From Chiridota heheva (Eukaryota; Echinodermata; Holothuroidea; Apodida; Chiridotidae), in NCBI GenBank assembly GCA_020152595.1, contig JAIGNY010000912.1, positions 539,001 to 603,000 of the forward strand: a DNA stretch of 64,000 nucleotides, read 5' to 3'. A program made the translations under genes and the position numbers. Shown in pieces: positions 35,928-47,916 of the stretch (positions are counted from its first letter, which is position 1; every line of letters begins with the position of its first letter). The notes below the pieces were generated by a model. That model was not told the DNA's origin, made no database searches, and saw nothing but the letters and a program-made list of their open reading frames with translations.

Positions 35928-36136
35928 AATGAATTACAAACCTTGCTTGAAAGCAGCGAAAAATTTTCATCAAAATTATACTGGTGAAATTAGATCTATG
36001 GATCTGCAGCAATTTCTACACTGATAAGAATAGCTTTAAGATCTGAGCAGATCAGCTTTGGATTGATCAATTTTCAATTTTTGCACAATTTTTGAGGTAT
36101 GAAGGGTCAAACTCTGATTATATGCTTTATGCTAAA

Positions 36137-36345
36137 AATTGCAGAATTACCAAAGTAAATTGCAGAATTACCAAAGTAAATTGCAGAATTACCAAAGTAA
36201 ATTGCAGAATTACCAAAGTAAATTGCAGAATTACCAAAGTAAATTGCAGAATTACCAAAGTAAATTGCAGAATTACCAAAGTAAATTGCAGAATGACCAA
36301 AGTAAATTGTAGAATTACCAAAGTAAATTGCAAAATTACCAGTAA
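36137..36345. repeat. 21-bp minisatellite, 10 nearly identical copies
   Basis: The unit is ATTGCAGAATTACCAAAGTA plus A, with only three or four differences across the array, so it is young or recently homogenised. As 21 is a multiple of 3, frames on both strands stay open (Cys-Arg-Ile-Thr-Lys-Val-Asn on +). I see no evidence that either is translated. Confidence 0.98.
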
Positions 36346-38148
36346 TGGTAACATTTGCACATCCTGAGGTAAAACTAATTCATTAAACACTCACAAAACA
36401 TAATTATAACCTCCATCCAATTTTATTGGTGGTGATAAACTTGATCAGCAAATTTTGTTGCTTAAGCAACATTATGCTTTTTTGATGAACTGTGGAAAAC
36501 AAAATTGATACCTACCCCACAAATGCTGCACATGGATTCACTATAGCCACATCCATGGCATAATGATCCACAATTAGGAATGGTTTGCTATATTATCAAC
36601 CTGCGTCAGTAAACGCTGGTCCATTTCATCTCATAAATGATACATTCCATCGGCAACCAGTTCATTTTAAGGATGAGGGTCATGTGACTATAGGCATTCC
36701 GGTCATATTCCTGCCACGATAAATCAGATTTGCCTGGTAATCTGATAGTCACATCTTGAGGTATCACCCAGAGTTTCTACGATTTCCTCATAAACACTTT
36801 ATGTGTTGTTCACGGTGGCTGCCAAAATAGTCATTATTAGTGAAATGATAGACTGCGCCATAGGGCAGTGTGGAGGGTAAATTTCATATGTGTTGCCCGA
36901 GCTTGCATCAAGCAATTACAGCGTTGCTGTTCGTATAGAGTGAAATTATTTAGAGGACTGTGGGCAGCAACAAAGATACTTGTCTGGATAGGCGTAGATC
37001 CTGGTATACGGGGTATACATTCTCCCACTTTTTGGTGAACCCCTAATACTGAACATAAAAAAAAATTGAAACTTATCTCCCCTAATTTAAATACGGATCT
37101 ATACACCACTGCTTGTCTGCTATATCATAGGTCTGCAGCACTATCTGAAACCCATGTGTTCATATACTGGGTTTTGTTGCTTTCGATCTAATGTCCCTGA
37201 AGTTGTGCACCATATACAGTGATGTAAATCTGTATAAAAAAGTGGGGGATAACTGTATACTATTCAAATTTTACTGTGCAAAAAAAATGTTATGTAGTAG
37301 GCATTCACAAAAAAGTAGGGGCGGGGGGGGTGGGGGCGTCCCCCAGGATCTACACTTACAACCATATAACAACATCACAATCACTGTTCCACCCTCCTTC
37401 CTTTGAGTTTATATATGCGCAATAAGGTTCATAGCATTGGTAACAATTGTACTATTCATAATTTCTACGGGCAATGAAAACATTTGTGATCATGAAAATT
37501 TTATAATAAAAATGTTTTTCCATTAAGTGCTTTTGAAAGGATGAGCAAACTTGTGCAGTAAAATACAAATATTCTAAGCACTTATTGTCATAAATATTTT
37601 GTGTGTTCTTGTAATAATGAGAAAAAAGTTATCGTTTTTGGAAAATGCAGACTCATTGTATTCTGTATAATCATGCAGTTAACTTCGAAGAAGAAAAAAG
37701 AAAATTCGTTTGTGTACTTGGCAAGATGAATCAAGGTTAATATGAGAGATAATGAAGACCAAATATTTGCTCTAGTCTGAGGTGTGTAAAATACGGTGGT
37801 TCTCACATACGGACTAAAATATTCTGACTGATGATGGGATTCCTACTTATGGCGGTTTATGAATATCAAAAGGGGCCTTCACTTGAAATTGAGAAGGAGG
37901 GGGAGCGGGGGCATTTTTTATTTTATTACTGCAAATATTCAGTAGAAGTGGTCTAACTAGCGAGTGACTGTCGTAGAGACATTCACCTACCGCATTTAGT
38001 CAAATTTTTGATGTTCAACTGCCATCAGAAAGAAGTGGCCATAGATGGAGTGATACAGCCCCATAAGGCAGTCTGTGTCTATACCTCCCTCTGTTCTGTG
38101 GTCAAGAAAGTTCATCTTATAATATGAAAAAGAGCTTTAAATGGCAAG
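36346..38148. other. non-coding stretch, no gene seen
   Basis: A small pair of inverted words (GGCGTAGATCC at 36989, GGATCTATACACCACTG at 37095) may mark a tiny element of about 125 bp. A G-run patch lies at 37318-37342. No exon is supported. Confidence 0.4.
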
Positions 38149-38530
38149 AATTGCCATTGCACCCTCACAATCCATTACGTTCTTCTTGCTTGCCCCCTGT
38201 ACAGCCTTCCCAGAGTTTCCCTCGCTCCCTACAACTCAATTGCTAACTTCCTCCAGAAAAATCCTTCGAATGTAATTATCTCCTTCTTTCATCATGCTTC
38301 CCTCTACAACCATATTTAATTCTCCTCTTCTACCCCCTCTCTACTTTGTTTTTATTTCAACCATGCACCTCCTTTCTCAATCACAGCTTTCTGACTTTTT
38401 GTTCTTGAATTTCTCTCATTCTCCGCCTGTTTCCTTTCCTTCCTACCTTTAGAATGATCTGACCTCTCAGGCACAATTTGACCCTTGTTGTCATGGTGCC
38501 GTTAAGCTCCCATCAAACAAACAAACAAAC
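38149..38530 (+). mobile_element. 5'-truncated tail copy of the 53.6-58.0 kb LINE
   Basis: From AATTGCCATTGCACCCTCAC to the (CAAA)n tail this matches 57651-58029 over its whole length with scattered substitutions and small indels, including GTCATGGTGCCGTTAAG before the tail. Truncation at the 5' side and an intact tail are the mark of incomplete target-primed reverse transcription. No target duplication was evident by eye. Confidence 0.92.
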
Positions 38531-39174
38531 ATTAAGGAGATATTCCAGTTTAAAGTTCTGTACCATTTGAGTAGACTGGTATGGACAGTCAACTGGCCAG
38601 TTGACACACTCTTCCCCACTTTCTCAACAATTAGTAATGTTTTCTTCAAACTTCAAGTGGTAAATTACTAAGTATCCCAATATGTTTTGCCCCTCCAAGT
38701 AAACCCTCTCAGGCAAAATACAGTACCATACATTAAGACTTTTGAGGTGTTGGAGAGTGAATACATTTTGGGTATAGAACTGCTTTTGGAATTTTGAAAA
38801 TAGATCATTTAATTTCCAAGTTGTGGTTGATTAAAGCTTCTTATTCACACACAAAGACACAAAGGTATACTGTATATTTATAAATATTTGCAAATGGATT
38901 TGTTTTTGTTAATTTTTTTGTATATATTTAGACTGGATTTCATTTTGAATAACAACCTAGTAGAGGCACAACTTGAAAGTGCTGTATCAAGCTTTTATTA
39001 ATTGTTGTAGAAGAGGTGCCAAGAAAGCCAACTGAATAATGTTGATAAAACCATGCTACAGGGTTAAAAATTAATATGTAATTTATATTAATTGTTTATA
39101 TTAATTGTTTGTCTGGTAATACATGCTTAAAGTTTGTTTCGGCTGACATAACCAGATGCCAAAATTGTTGTTTT
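38531..39174. other. non-coding stretch, no gene seen
   Basis: AT-rich spacer between the LINE tail and the dispersed repeat. Confidence 0.35.
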
Positions 39175-39410
39175 TAGCTCAACAAACTTGAGGTTATAAA
39201 ATGGGAATTTTCTGTTAACTTTCATCTCCCATTTTTTAAATGTATCTAGTCAGAGGTTTTGACCCAAAGACTTCTGAAATTTGGCAGTCTTAAAGAGCAT
39301 GAAAATGTCCACACAGTTTTTCATTTACTGTTTGTATACCTGAAATAGAGCAATTTTCATTTTCATGAAAATCTGCAGTCAAATCTGGAAAATATGTGCT
39401 GAAGTATAAA
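39175..39410 (+). repeat. dispersed repeat, copy 2 (first copy at 13966)
   Basis: It starts TTTTTAGCTCAAC and has the same ordered blocks as the copy at 13966-14232. It is shorter by an internal gap, and its frame is broken, which argues that the open frame of copy 1 is accidental. Confidence 0.7.
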
Positions 39411-39572
39411 TAATTGCCTACAGTGGACTATTCACACCAGGGAAATGATAAGACATTTCAAAGAGGTACCGCTTTGTTACGCACCACACTACAGTGCACA
39501 ATATCCTCTGTTGTGTGGACAACATGGAATACTATCCCTGTTAGTCGCCCTCGCTCGTTATCTCTGCCTGAA

Positions 39573-39875
39573 TGACTTTTCTACATTGTTGCAATGCAAA
39601 GCAAATTAGCAAACTTTTATACAAGTTTTTTTTTTTTTGCAGCTCTTGAGTTTCTTTAATCTAAGGTATAGCAAATGACAAAAACGTATTGGTTTTTAAA
39701 ACTTTTTTTGCTTTTTAAGTTTTAAATTTCAAATTAGGTCAAACTGTTATCTTTCAGACTTTTCTACATTGTTGCAATGCCCAAACTTTTATGAAAGATT
39801 TTTTTGCAGCTCTTGAGTTTCCAATCTTGCCGTATTGGTTTTGAAACTTTTTTGCTTTTAAGGGCCTAACAATCC
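39573..39875. repeat. tandem duplication, period about 184 bp
   Basis: GACTTTTCTACATTGTTGCA at 39573 recurs at 39757. Both copies continue through AAACTTTTAT, TTTTTGCAGCTCTTGAGTTT and CGTATTGGTTTT-AAAACTTTTTTTGC. The second copy has deletions. Confidence 0.85.
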
Positions 39876-40239
39876 ATTTCTACAGGTTTCTCCTTTTCTG
39901 GAGGGAATTTATTATTTTTAGCTAACACATGTAGACAGAATCAATTGAATCTCCAAACAGCTTTGGTTTTGACATCAGTTACTTCCAACTGAATTTACAC
40001 ATTTTAATGGAAAATAACTTGGATCTTTTGGATTGGGCATGGCCACATAAAACAGACATGTTTAAAAGCCTTGCTTATGGATTAGTTTCACCAAGGATGT
40101 GTTCGTACATCCTTGGTTTCACATCATATGATTGGCACATTTGCAGACAAACTAATTGAAAGAAAGGATGTACAATGTTAGAGTATAATCAATGGGAATA
40201 TTGCAAAGAACTGAATAAATTCCTTCTTATCAAATACTA

Positions 40240-40808
40240 TTAAAGGATTAGTTCAGTGGTCAAGCATGTCCATCTTATATGAAAGAGGACTTCAAAAGAA
40301 ACAAAATGGTGAAGAAAACATTCAAAAAATCTTATTCCGTTAAGGAGATATTCAAGTTGAAAGTTTGGTATGATTTGTATAAAAACGACTGAAATCAGAC
40401 TAGTTGTGATGTCATAGCCTTAGATTCCTCAGTCTTTATGTATTCTATTATATTTTGTCCTGCGATTTTGTGGCTTATAAACCATGGAATAAGTCAAAAA
40501 AGTAGTAAACTGAATTTGGAAGGGTATTTATAATATACCACCTGAGAAAGTTTGAACAAAAATGATTTAAATTGTAAACAAATTAAATAAACTTTCTTTA
40601 GAAGACATCAAGACTTTGAGGAATCTGAGGCTGTGACATCACAACTAGTCTGATTTCAGTCGTTTGTACAGAAATAATATCAAACTTTAAACTTGAGTAT
40701 CTCCTTAACGGAAATAAGATTTTTGAATGCATTCTTTACCATTTTGTTTCTTTTGAAGTCCTCTTTCATATAAGATAACATTGCTTGACCACTGAACTAA
40801 AGCTTTAA
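40240..40808. mobile_element. TTAA-flanked foldback MITE (family 3, copy B)
   Basis: It begins TTAA-AGGATTAGTTCAGTGG and ends GACCACTGAACTAAAGCT-TTAA. It matches copy A (32304) along its full length of 569 bp and has the same two-arm palindromic structure. Confidence 0.85.
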
Positions 40809-40831
40809 ATAAAGGTAAACCATAATCATAT

Positions 40832-41030
40832 ATATATATATATATATACAGATCCTATATATACATTTATTTACCATTTTGTTTCTTTATATATATTTAT
40901 TTATATATATTATATAAGATGATTTATTTTTTATATACCATATATATAAATTTAATTTTTAAATATATATATAAATATATAATTATATATATATAATATA
41001 TATTTTATATATAAAACTTATATTATATAT
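40832..41030. repeat. AT-rich microsatellite-like tract
   Basis: Mixed TATATA, TTTATATA and AATATATAT words, bordering copy B of the foldback element. Confidence 0.85.
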
Positions 41031-41329
41031 TATGCAAAATGGCAACAACCACATTTCATCTTCCTTTGAGATCATCTTTACTACTCTTTTGAACATTTTT
41101 GTGATTAGGTTGAGCTTCAACATCATTGATGTTCTGGTTGGTAATAAACACACATATTCTGACATGAATCTGTTTGTTAACATGCATGTTTTACAATCAG
41201 GGACAAAAGTCTTCATACTGTTGACCACTATTCAATGTTGAGGTACACTTTGAAAAGAAGGATATACTGTATATGCAACATTGAATAGGGGTATAATTAA
41301 GATGAGGAAAAGTACTTTTGCTGGAGATT

Positions 41330-41995
41330 GTAAGGTGTTCATGGGTGTAATTGGAGGGAAAGGTGCCAAGTACTTTTGTCAGGGATTGAAGGTTTTATAT
41401 TAAAGTATAAGGGGACGGAAAATGGTGCCAAAGTACTTTTGTCCGAAAATGTAGGTGTTCATGAGTAAAGGGGAGGGAAAAGTGTCAATTCTTTGTCGGG
41501 ATTCTATGTGTTCTTGGGTATAATGGAAGGTGCCAAGTACTTTTGTTCGAAGGGAGGGGAAAAGTTGCCAAGTACTTTTGTCTGAGAGTGTAGATGTTTA
41601 TGGGTACAGGGAGGGGAAAAGTTGCTAAGTACTTTTTTCCGAGAGTGTAGGTGTTCAAGCGTATAAGGGAAGGGAAAAATTTGCCAAGACCTTTTGTCCG
41701 AGAGTGTAGGCTTTCATGTGTACTTTTGTACATGGGTATAAGGGGAGGGGAAAAGGTGCAATTTCTTTTGTTAGGGTGCCAAGTACTTTTGGCAGGCGTT
41801 CATGTGTACTTTTGTACATGGGTATAAGGGGAGGGTGAAAAGGTGCCAAGTTCAAGTATTTTGGGTATAACAGGAGGAGAAAAGGTGGAAATTTCTTTCG
41901 TTAGGGTGCCAAGTACTTTTGGCAGAATTGTTAGTGTTCATTGGGTTTGAGGAGAGGTAAAAAAGTGCCAAGTTAGTATAGTACTTGTCCTCAGG
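41330..41995. repeat. about 57-bp irregular minisatellite
   Basis: Words recur in order: GTGTAGGTGTTCATGGGTAT, AAGGGGAGGGAAAA, GGTGCCAAGTACTTTTGTCC. There are some 11-12 copies with indels, so the period is uneven. Confidence 0.88.
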
Positions 41996-42189
41996 ATTGT
42001 AGGTGTTCATTTAATGCAATACTTCGCTTGAAGTAATGACCTGATGTTAATTGATTGTAGTGTCTGTCCCTTCCCGTCCCTATAGTTATTTATAGTAGCT
42101 CCATGTTTTAACTCAGGAAGTTATGGTATATCAATTATCAACTCCCTGTTGGGACCATGCAAGTGGGGAGGAGTTTGATGTTTTTTTAG

Positions 42190-42288
42190 TCATATCTTTT
42201 GCGGTCAACAACGTATGGCAAAATGAGAGAATTGATTTTTGTAAAATTTTGTGGGTTGTGTTCGTTACAAGGAAGGAGCGTCCTAGTG
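42190..42288 (+). CDS. possible internal exon, frame ambiguous
   Basis: An excellent acceptor (GATGTTTTTTTAG) and donor (AGTG|GTATGT) bound 99 bases. Two frames are open: phase 0 starting SYLLRSTTYGKMRELI and a second starting ISFAVNNVWQNERIDF. The longer open frame around it (42123-42476) reads through both splice sites. No protein family is recognised and no partner exon is established. Confidence 0.25.
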
Positions 42289-43379
42289 GTATGTGTTTGT
42301 GTGTGTATGCAGTGGAGAGATCCATGAAGGTTTCTGTTGTGCGGAGGTACACTTCATGTATTGGGTCAGCTGAGTATCCTGTAGTTACAGTATTTACATT
42401 TGTTAGAAATTGGAATAGTTATTGTCCTGTTATCCATAAATATACAACGGGAGATGGGCAGAGCATAAAGGAATGAAAGGGTGATGACAGCTAAGGTACT
42501 GGGAATGAGATGGAAATGGGAAATGACACTTAATCCTTTTATAAAAGACAATTTCTTGCACAGTTCATTCTGTATGCATGACTAACTAGCCAAGCTCTCA
42601 GACTTAAATTGGTGACCCAACCAGGAGGTATAACTTCTGTTCACAGTACTTCTTTACGCACCATGCTTTATGTTTGCACGGTAATCAGTTGACACTATAA
42701 TAAGCTTATCTTTCTCTCTATTAACTATCTCTTTTCCTATCCAACTTTTTTAAACAAAGAATATAGCATTTTCAAGTGTTTCCAAATATACTTGTTGTCT
42801 ATTAGTTTTGTACTTGAGCTATTTCAAAGGGCCCATGCTTTACCCTCTTTCCACCAACCTGCCCCCTTTTCACAAATCCTCTACATTTTGTAACAAGAAC
42901 CTAATTTTAAGAATTGTTTAACCCTCCTGCCATTATGCGGTTTGCAGTTTCCTAAGACAAAAGGAGACAGGCACATAGCTTGTTGTATTTACATTTGAAA
43001 TGCCCTATTCATTACCAGTGTTGCATGCACCTTACAACAATCAATGGCTTATTCAGTGGAGGGTCAGGGGGAAACTTTCCCCTCCCCCTCTCTGGAAAAA
43101 TTATGTAAGTAAAAGGTTAGTAGCGGGATATACCAGTATACAATATGCTATAGTACATATTCGGGAAATTAACTGTGAAAAATTAATATATAAGCTCAAA
43201 TATCACCCAAATTTCTTTAATTTTGGAAATATTTTCTTCAATTTACTTCGTTTTCAGGCTATTCTTAAATTTCTTCATTTACAGGCATTTTTTCTGATGT
43301 TCAGGAAATTTTCTTCAATTTTCCGGAAGTTTCCTTCATTTACTAGAAATTTTGCCAGATTTTACCAACATTTCCAATA
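42289..43379. other. non-coding stretch, no gene seen
   Basis: AT-rich. Loose TTTCTTCAATTTTC words begin near 43200 and lead into the array at 43380. Confidence 0.35.
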
Positions 43380-43690
43380 ATTTTAACAAGAAATCCAATA
43401 AATTGACCTATTACCAAAATTTCCAATAATTTAATCAAAATTTCCAATAATCTAACCAAAATTTCCAATAATTTAACCAAAATTTCCAATAATTTTGCCA
43501 AAATTTCTAATAATTTTACCAAAATTTCCAATAGTTTCACCAAAATTTAAATAATTACCTAAATTTCCAATAATATTACCCAAATGTCCAATAATTGTAC
43601 CAAAATTTCCAATTTATCAAAATTTCCAATAATTTTACTAGCATTTTCAATAATTTGACCAAAGTTAACTACTTAATTTCACCAAAATTA
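43380..43690. repeat. 21-bp minisatellite, about 14 copies
   Basis: The unit is close to AAATTTCCAATAATTTTACC plus A. The left border merges with looser TTTCTTCAATTTTCNGG words (43200-43340) that recall the array at 4895, so it may have grown inside a related element. Confidence 0.9.
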
Positions 43691-44446
43691 CCCCAATTTT
43701 TCAATTTTATGTAACTATACGTAACAACAAAATTGAACCTCCCAACCATAGAGAAAGCATGCTCAGGAAGGTGAAATCTTACCAGGGCAGTTTTCCCCAG
43801 CTCCCAGCTCCCGACACCTCTCGATTAGCCTATTTTCAATAGTTACTGTTTGCTCTGGAAATGAAAGCTGAATACACCACCACTGGCAATCATGTGCCGT
43901 TTTTAAGTCACTGGCCCCCTGCCCCTTTCTGGATCAAGCTGAGGTTGACAAATAAAACCATGTATCAAAGTTGTGAGTCATTTTGGTTTTTAATGAGATC
44001 AAAGTGGAAACACCTAACATTGATCGAAACATGAACCTTGTGCAAGGTTTTGAGTTTATAACATGCAAGCAAACATTGCATTGTCCTTTTGGATTTGATA
44101 AGTAAATATATTCTACTTTTATGCCATTGTTACTAATTGAATTGAACCCACTTTATTTGCATCCAGCCATGGCATAAAACCACACAGTGTACAAACTGTC
44201 ACACTTTTTTGATAAAAGATTTCTTCTTATCACGATTTTCTTTTCTTTTCTTTTATTTTGCTGGAGAAAGAAACTCAAAAGCAGGATATTTTGATATGAA
44301 TGTTTATGTGTTAGTTTCCGTTACTGCGTTCATGGGTCATAGGCCTACTTTAGCACAGCAACATAAAGTTATTACACAGTCGTGTTTTAAGTGATATTAT
44401 TGTTATTCAATTTCAATTTTGTGAAATATGAACCACATTTTCGCAG
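43691..44446. other. non-coding stretch, no gene seen
   Basis: No repeat or exon was recognised here. Confidence 0.35.
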
Positions 44447-44590
44447 AGTGCAGAAGTTACTACGAAGTCATATATCTTTCCTTCAATACACTAGAGATAC
44501 AAACATTAATTTGTGTGTTGAATACTGTCTATGGATATTCACGCGAGTTTATATTCTTGGTGATTTTGTGAGACGTTCAAGAAGCAGGAA
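44447..44590 (+). CDS. possible internal exon
   Basis: Between an acceptor CACATTTTCGCAG and a strong donor GGAA|GTGAGT, 144 bases are open in one phase only, encoding 47 codons starting VQKLLRSHISFLQYTRDT and ending in Arg/Ser/Lys. It enters and leaves in phase 2. That entry phase agrees with exon 4 of the proposed gene if its donor is at 16255, but the intron would be 28 kb and the link is speculation. No domain is recognised. Confidence 0.3.
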
Positions 44591-45886
44591 GTGAGTGGTG
44601 GATGGTGTGGTATAAACTTTCAATTTGGAAATCTTGGATGCTAAATTCTTGGTGACAATCTTGGGAAGATTTTTATGTTTGAATTTTAGTGGTAAAAGTA
44701 AGATTTTTAAGACTTAAGTTTCTAACACAAAGATAAAGAAGAAGGTTGCTAAGTCAAAATATGATATTAAAGGCCATGAGTAGAACATACAAGGTCAGGA
44801 TGAAAGAAAACAGGGTCAGAGTGGAGCGCCCCTCTGTTAAACCTAATACAGTAGGGGGCCTGGGTATATAATGACATGAGATACTAAAGAATGTTCTGAA
44901 AAGGAAAGTGAAAATTAAAGGGTTAACCCTTACCAGAACATTGAGATTAGTGTTATTTTAGGGAACTTTTTGGAAAGGGGGCTTTTTCACAAATTTATTC
45001 TCATTTTCTACTCTAATAAGTTTATGTTATATGAAAGCTAAGACTGGACTTTAGGTTGGTTTGCCCAATTCTCTGGTCTAATATGCAAATTTATGCAAAT
45101 GAGGTAATTAATTCAGAGTATTAGATGTCCTAAAATTGCTATCTTAGTGATATTTTGCTTTCTTGTGGCTAATTTATGAATTGTTAAAAGAAGAGCCTTT
45201 CATTGGGTAGCACTCTTCATTGTTTTGAGCAAGGAAAAAAATCATATGTCAATTTAAACAATTTTGATCTTTTCGACCTAAAAATTGACCTCTGATTTTG
45301 CCAATGATCTTTCTGATAGGATTTAGCTATATACTTTCCTATAAACATGCATTGTTTCTTTCTATTATGCACAAAAGTAATATGATAAAAAAAATGGAAA
45401 TGTTTACACCAATATTTCAATAAAAAATAACATATTTGCAAATAATATGCAAATTAGCTAATTTACCACATTTATTATGTGCAAACTTAAAATTTTCAGT
45501 TTATGAGCCAACTTCAGCCATTAGAAGCTTTGAAAATACTTCTATTTATTCAGGTTATGCTGAATGTCTCGTAGAAACTTACTTTTGTGGAATTCTCGCT
45601 AAAAAGGTACTCAGAAATGGTTCAGAGCATCAGTAATCATGTTGACGTTGCCAAATTTGGTATCCTTCAATGACAGTTGGTACGGCGTATGAAATGTCAA
45701 CAAATTTGTTCAAATATAGGAAAATCCTTAAGAGAAACACAATTTCAACTGTTTCCAAGGAAATAGAGGGATTGGGGGTGGGAGCTCTGGCTTATATTGG
45801 GAGGGGGACCAGGGGTAAAGCCATCCCCCAAAAATATGGCCCCCTTCAAGGAACCAAATTGCTTCAAAAAAATAATTTTTCCCTAC
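44591..45886. other. non-coding stretch, no gene seen
   Basis: A near-palindromic AAAGGGTTAACCCTT lies at 44918. Two octamer words ATGCAAAT-like occur at 45081-45105. No exon is supported. Confidence 0.35.
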
Positions 45887-46025
45887 ATGGGACTGCTTGG
45901 CCCCCACCATGGGTCTCTTGCCCCAAAAATGGGTCTCTTGCCCCTAACATGGGTCTCTTTCCCCTAACATGGGTCTCTTTCCCACAACATGGGACCCTTT
46001 CCCACAACATGGGACCCTTTCCCCG
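45887..46025. repeat. 20-bp minisatellite, 6 copies
   Basis: The unit is close to ACATGGGTCTCTTTCCCCTA. The last two copies read ACATGGGACCCTTTCCC. Frames through it are by-products. Confidence 0.9.
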
Positions 46026-47195
46026 TAAAGTTTTAATCCTACTCCACTGCACCACAACCTCACAACATGGAATCGAGATTTTGTGAAATAGGTATATGGG
46101 CACGGTTGCACTACAAATTAAAGGTTGATCTGTAAAGTTTCATCCATAATTACTATAAAAAGGGCAATTCATGTTAATCACGTCTGATTTTAGTGACCCA
46201 TTTACTTGTTTATAATCCTTCCTTATAATCCTTACAAGTAAATAATCACAGCTAAACTACAGTGTTTGTGCTTAATTTTGAATGGATCCGCACTAACGTT
46301 AGCTGTGCCTAACGTTAGGCCTAACAAGTAACGTTAGTAAGCATGGAGTTTGAAAAATGGACTTGCGATTTTAGAAATTATTTAAAAAAAATAATTCCAC
46401 CTGGTTCTGATAATCTTTGAGCCTCTTGTGTGTTGGGTCCAGGTACTAAAAAAATCTCCATCACTGGTGATAAGCCTCCTGACTCTTCCTAATTCTCAGT
46501 TTCACTTTCAATCAAGACTCGGGATACACGTTCTTCTGTCGTCTCAACGTCTCAACGTAAATGTCAAAAAAATCTTTAAATGATTTGAGTGACATAGCTA
46601 TAAAACATTGTTAGGAACGATTGAGGTGGTAGGTCTTTTAATGCAGCAATTTATGTGAAAGCACATTGTTTTCGTTACAGCATGGTGTTTGAAACTTTTC
46701 ATTACAATATAAAGGCGAATCACATGATTTTTTAACAAAAATGGTTAAAAAAAAATCACCAATAATTACAATTTGTTTACATATTCTACAAATAATTTTT
46801 AAAATATGACCAGAGATATGAATATCTCTATATGAATATCCAGAGATAATTTCAAAAATATGAGCAAAATTTGATTAGATTTAGACAATATGACTTGTCT
46901 ACATATTATATATATAAACAAATTATATAAATTCATTTTCTAAGCAATTTTTTAAAAATATGCATTTTTTGGGACATTTTAAACAAAAAGTGAAATTTCT
47001 GGTTGTTTGGACAAACTTTACAGAAAAAAAGTGAGTATAGACCCCAAAAAATACAATATTATGAAAGATCTTTCTGAGATCTTTGCAATGAATATATTTG
47101 CATCCCTGCAGGATTTTGGTAAGGTCCCGATTTTATTTTTAGAAAAAGGTAGTTTGAAAACGGCGACATTTTCGTCGCGTGGTAGAGTAAGGGTT
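46026..47195. other. non-coding stretch, no gene seen
   Basis: It contains AACGTTAG repeated four times between 46293 and 46338. The rest is AT-rich. Confidence 0.35.
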
Positions 47196-47465
47196 AAATG
47201 CATTTAGACCTCTCTAAGAATAGAAACAAGCATTGAATTTATTATTTGTTAAAACATTGCCAGGTGTCAAGCAGAAAGGAAAAGTGAAAAGCTTTAAATG
47301 TATTTAGACCTCTTTAAGAATAGAAACGAGCATTGAATTTATTATTAGTTGAAATATTGCCAGGTGTCAAGCAGAAAGAAAAAGTGAAAATGTGTGCAGA
47401 CCACCTAAAGAATACCAATATACATTTGCTGCTGCTTTAAATCTTCACAGGTGTTAAGCAGGAAG
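47196..47465. repeat. about 98-bp tandem repeat, three copies
   Basis: AATGCATTTAGACCTC at 47199 recurs at 47297 and, diverged, at 47388. Each is followed by AAGAATA, ...CATTGAATTTATTATT in the first two, and CAGGTGTCAAGCAGAAAG. The third copy is the most diverged. Confidence 0.8.
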
Positions 47466-47916
47466 CTGCTGTATTGCTTGTGTTACATATTGATCACTTA
47501 TTGGCAACCATTTTAATGCACACTTACAGTACAAGTCAGAGGCCTTTCTCATAGATGTCTATATTTAATGGAAGTTTTGTTTACCATTTTATTGTCAGTT
47601 GGTGTTATGAATAAAACAGTAAGTTTCCAGGTTCTGATACTAATGGAAACAGTGGTTGGAATTCAACCCTGTTCAGTAAGTTATAGGATCTACATAAATG
47701 AATGACAAATTAGAATGCTTTGTATTCAGACTTAAAGGTTATGCATTTCTACATTGCTTTGATATCTTAGAAACCATTAGAAGCAACAAATTCCATTACA
47801 AAAATTGGCCATTTAAATGCAATCATTATTTTGCAAATATGCAATATGCCAGAGTAAAAAAAATGCAGCCAAAATATTGCACACAAAATGGCGAAAGGTA
47901 AAGATAAAAGTCACCA

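Noticed and set aside
42123..42476. 117-codon open frame as a single-exon gene
   Set aside because: No domain, unremarkable composition, and strong splice signals inside it.
44923..47197. A 2.3-kb piggyBac-like element between TTAACCCTTAC and GTAAGGGTTAA
   Set aside because: The inverted match is only about 11 bases, the interior is a mosaic with an unrelated minisatellite, and no transposase is seen.
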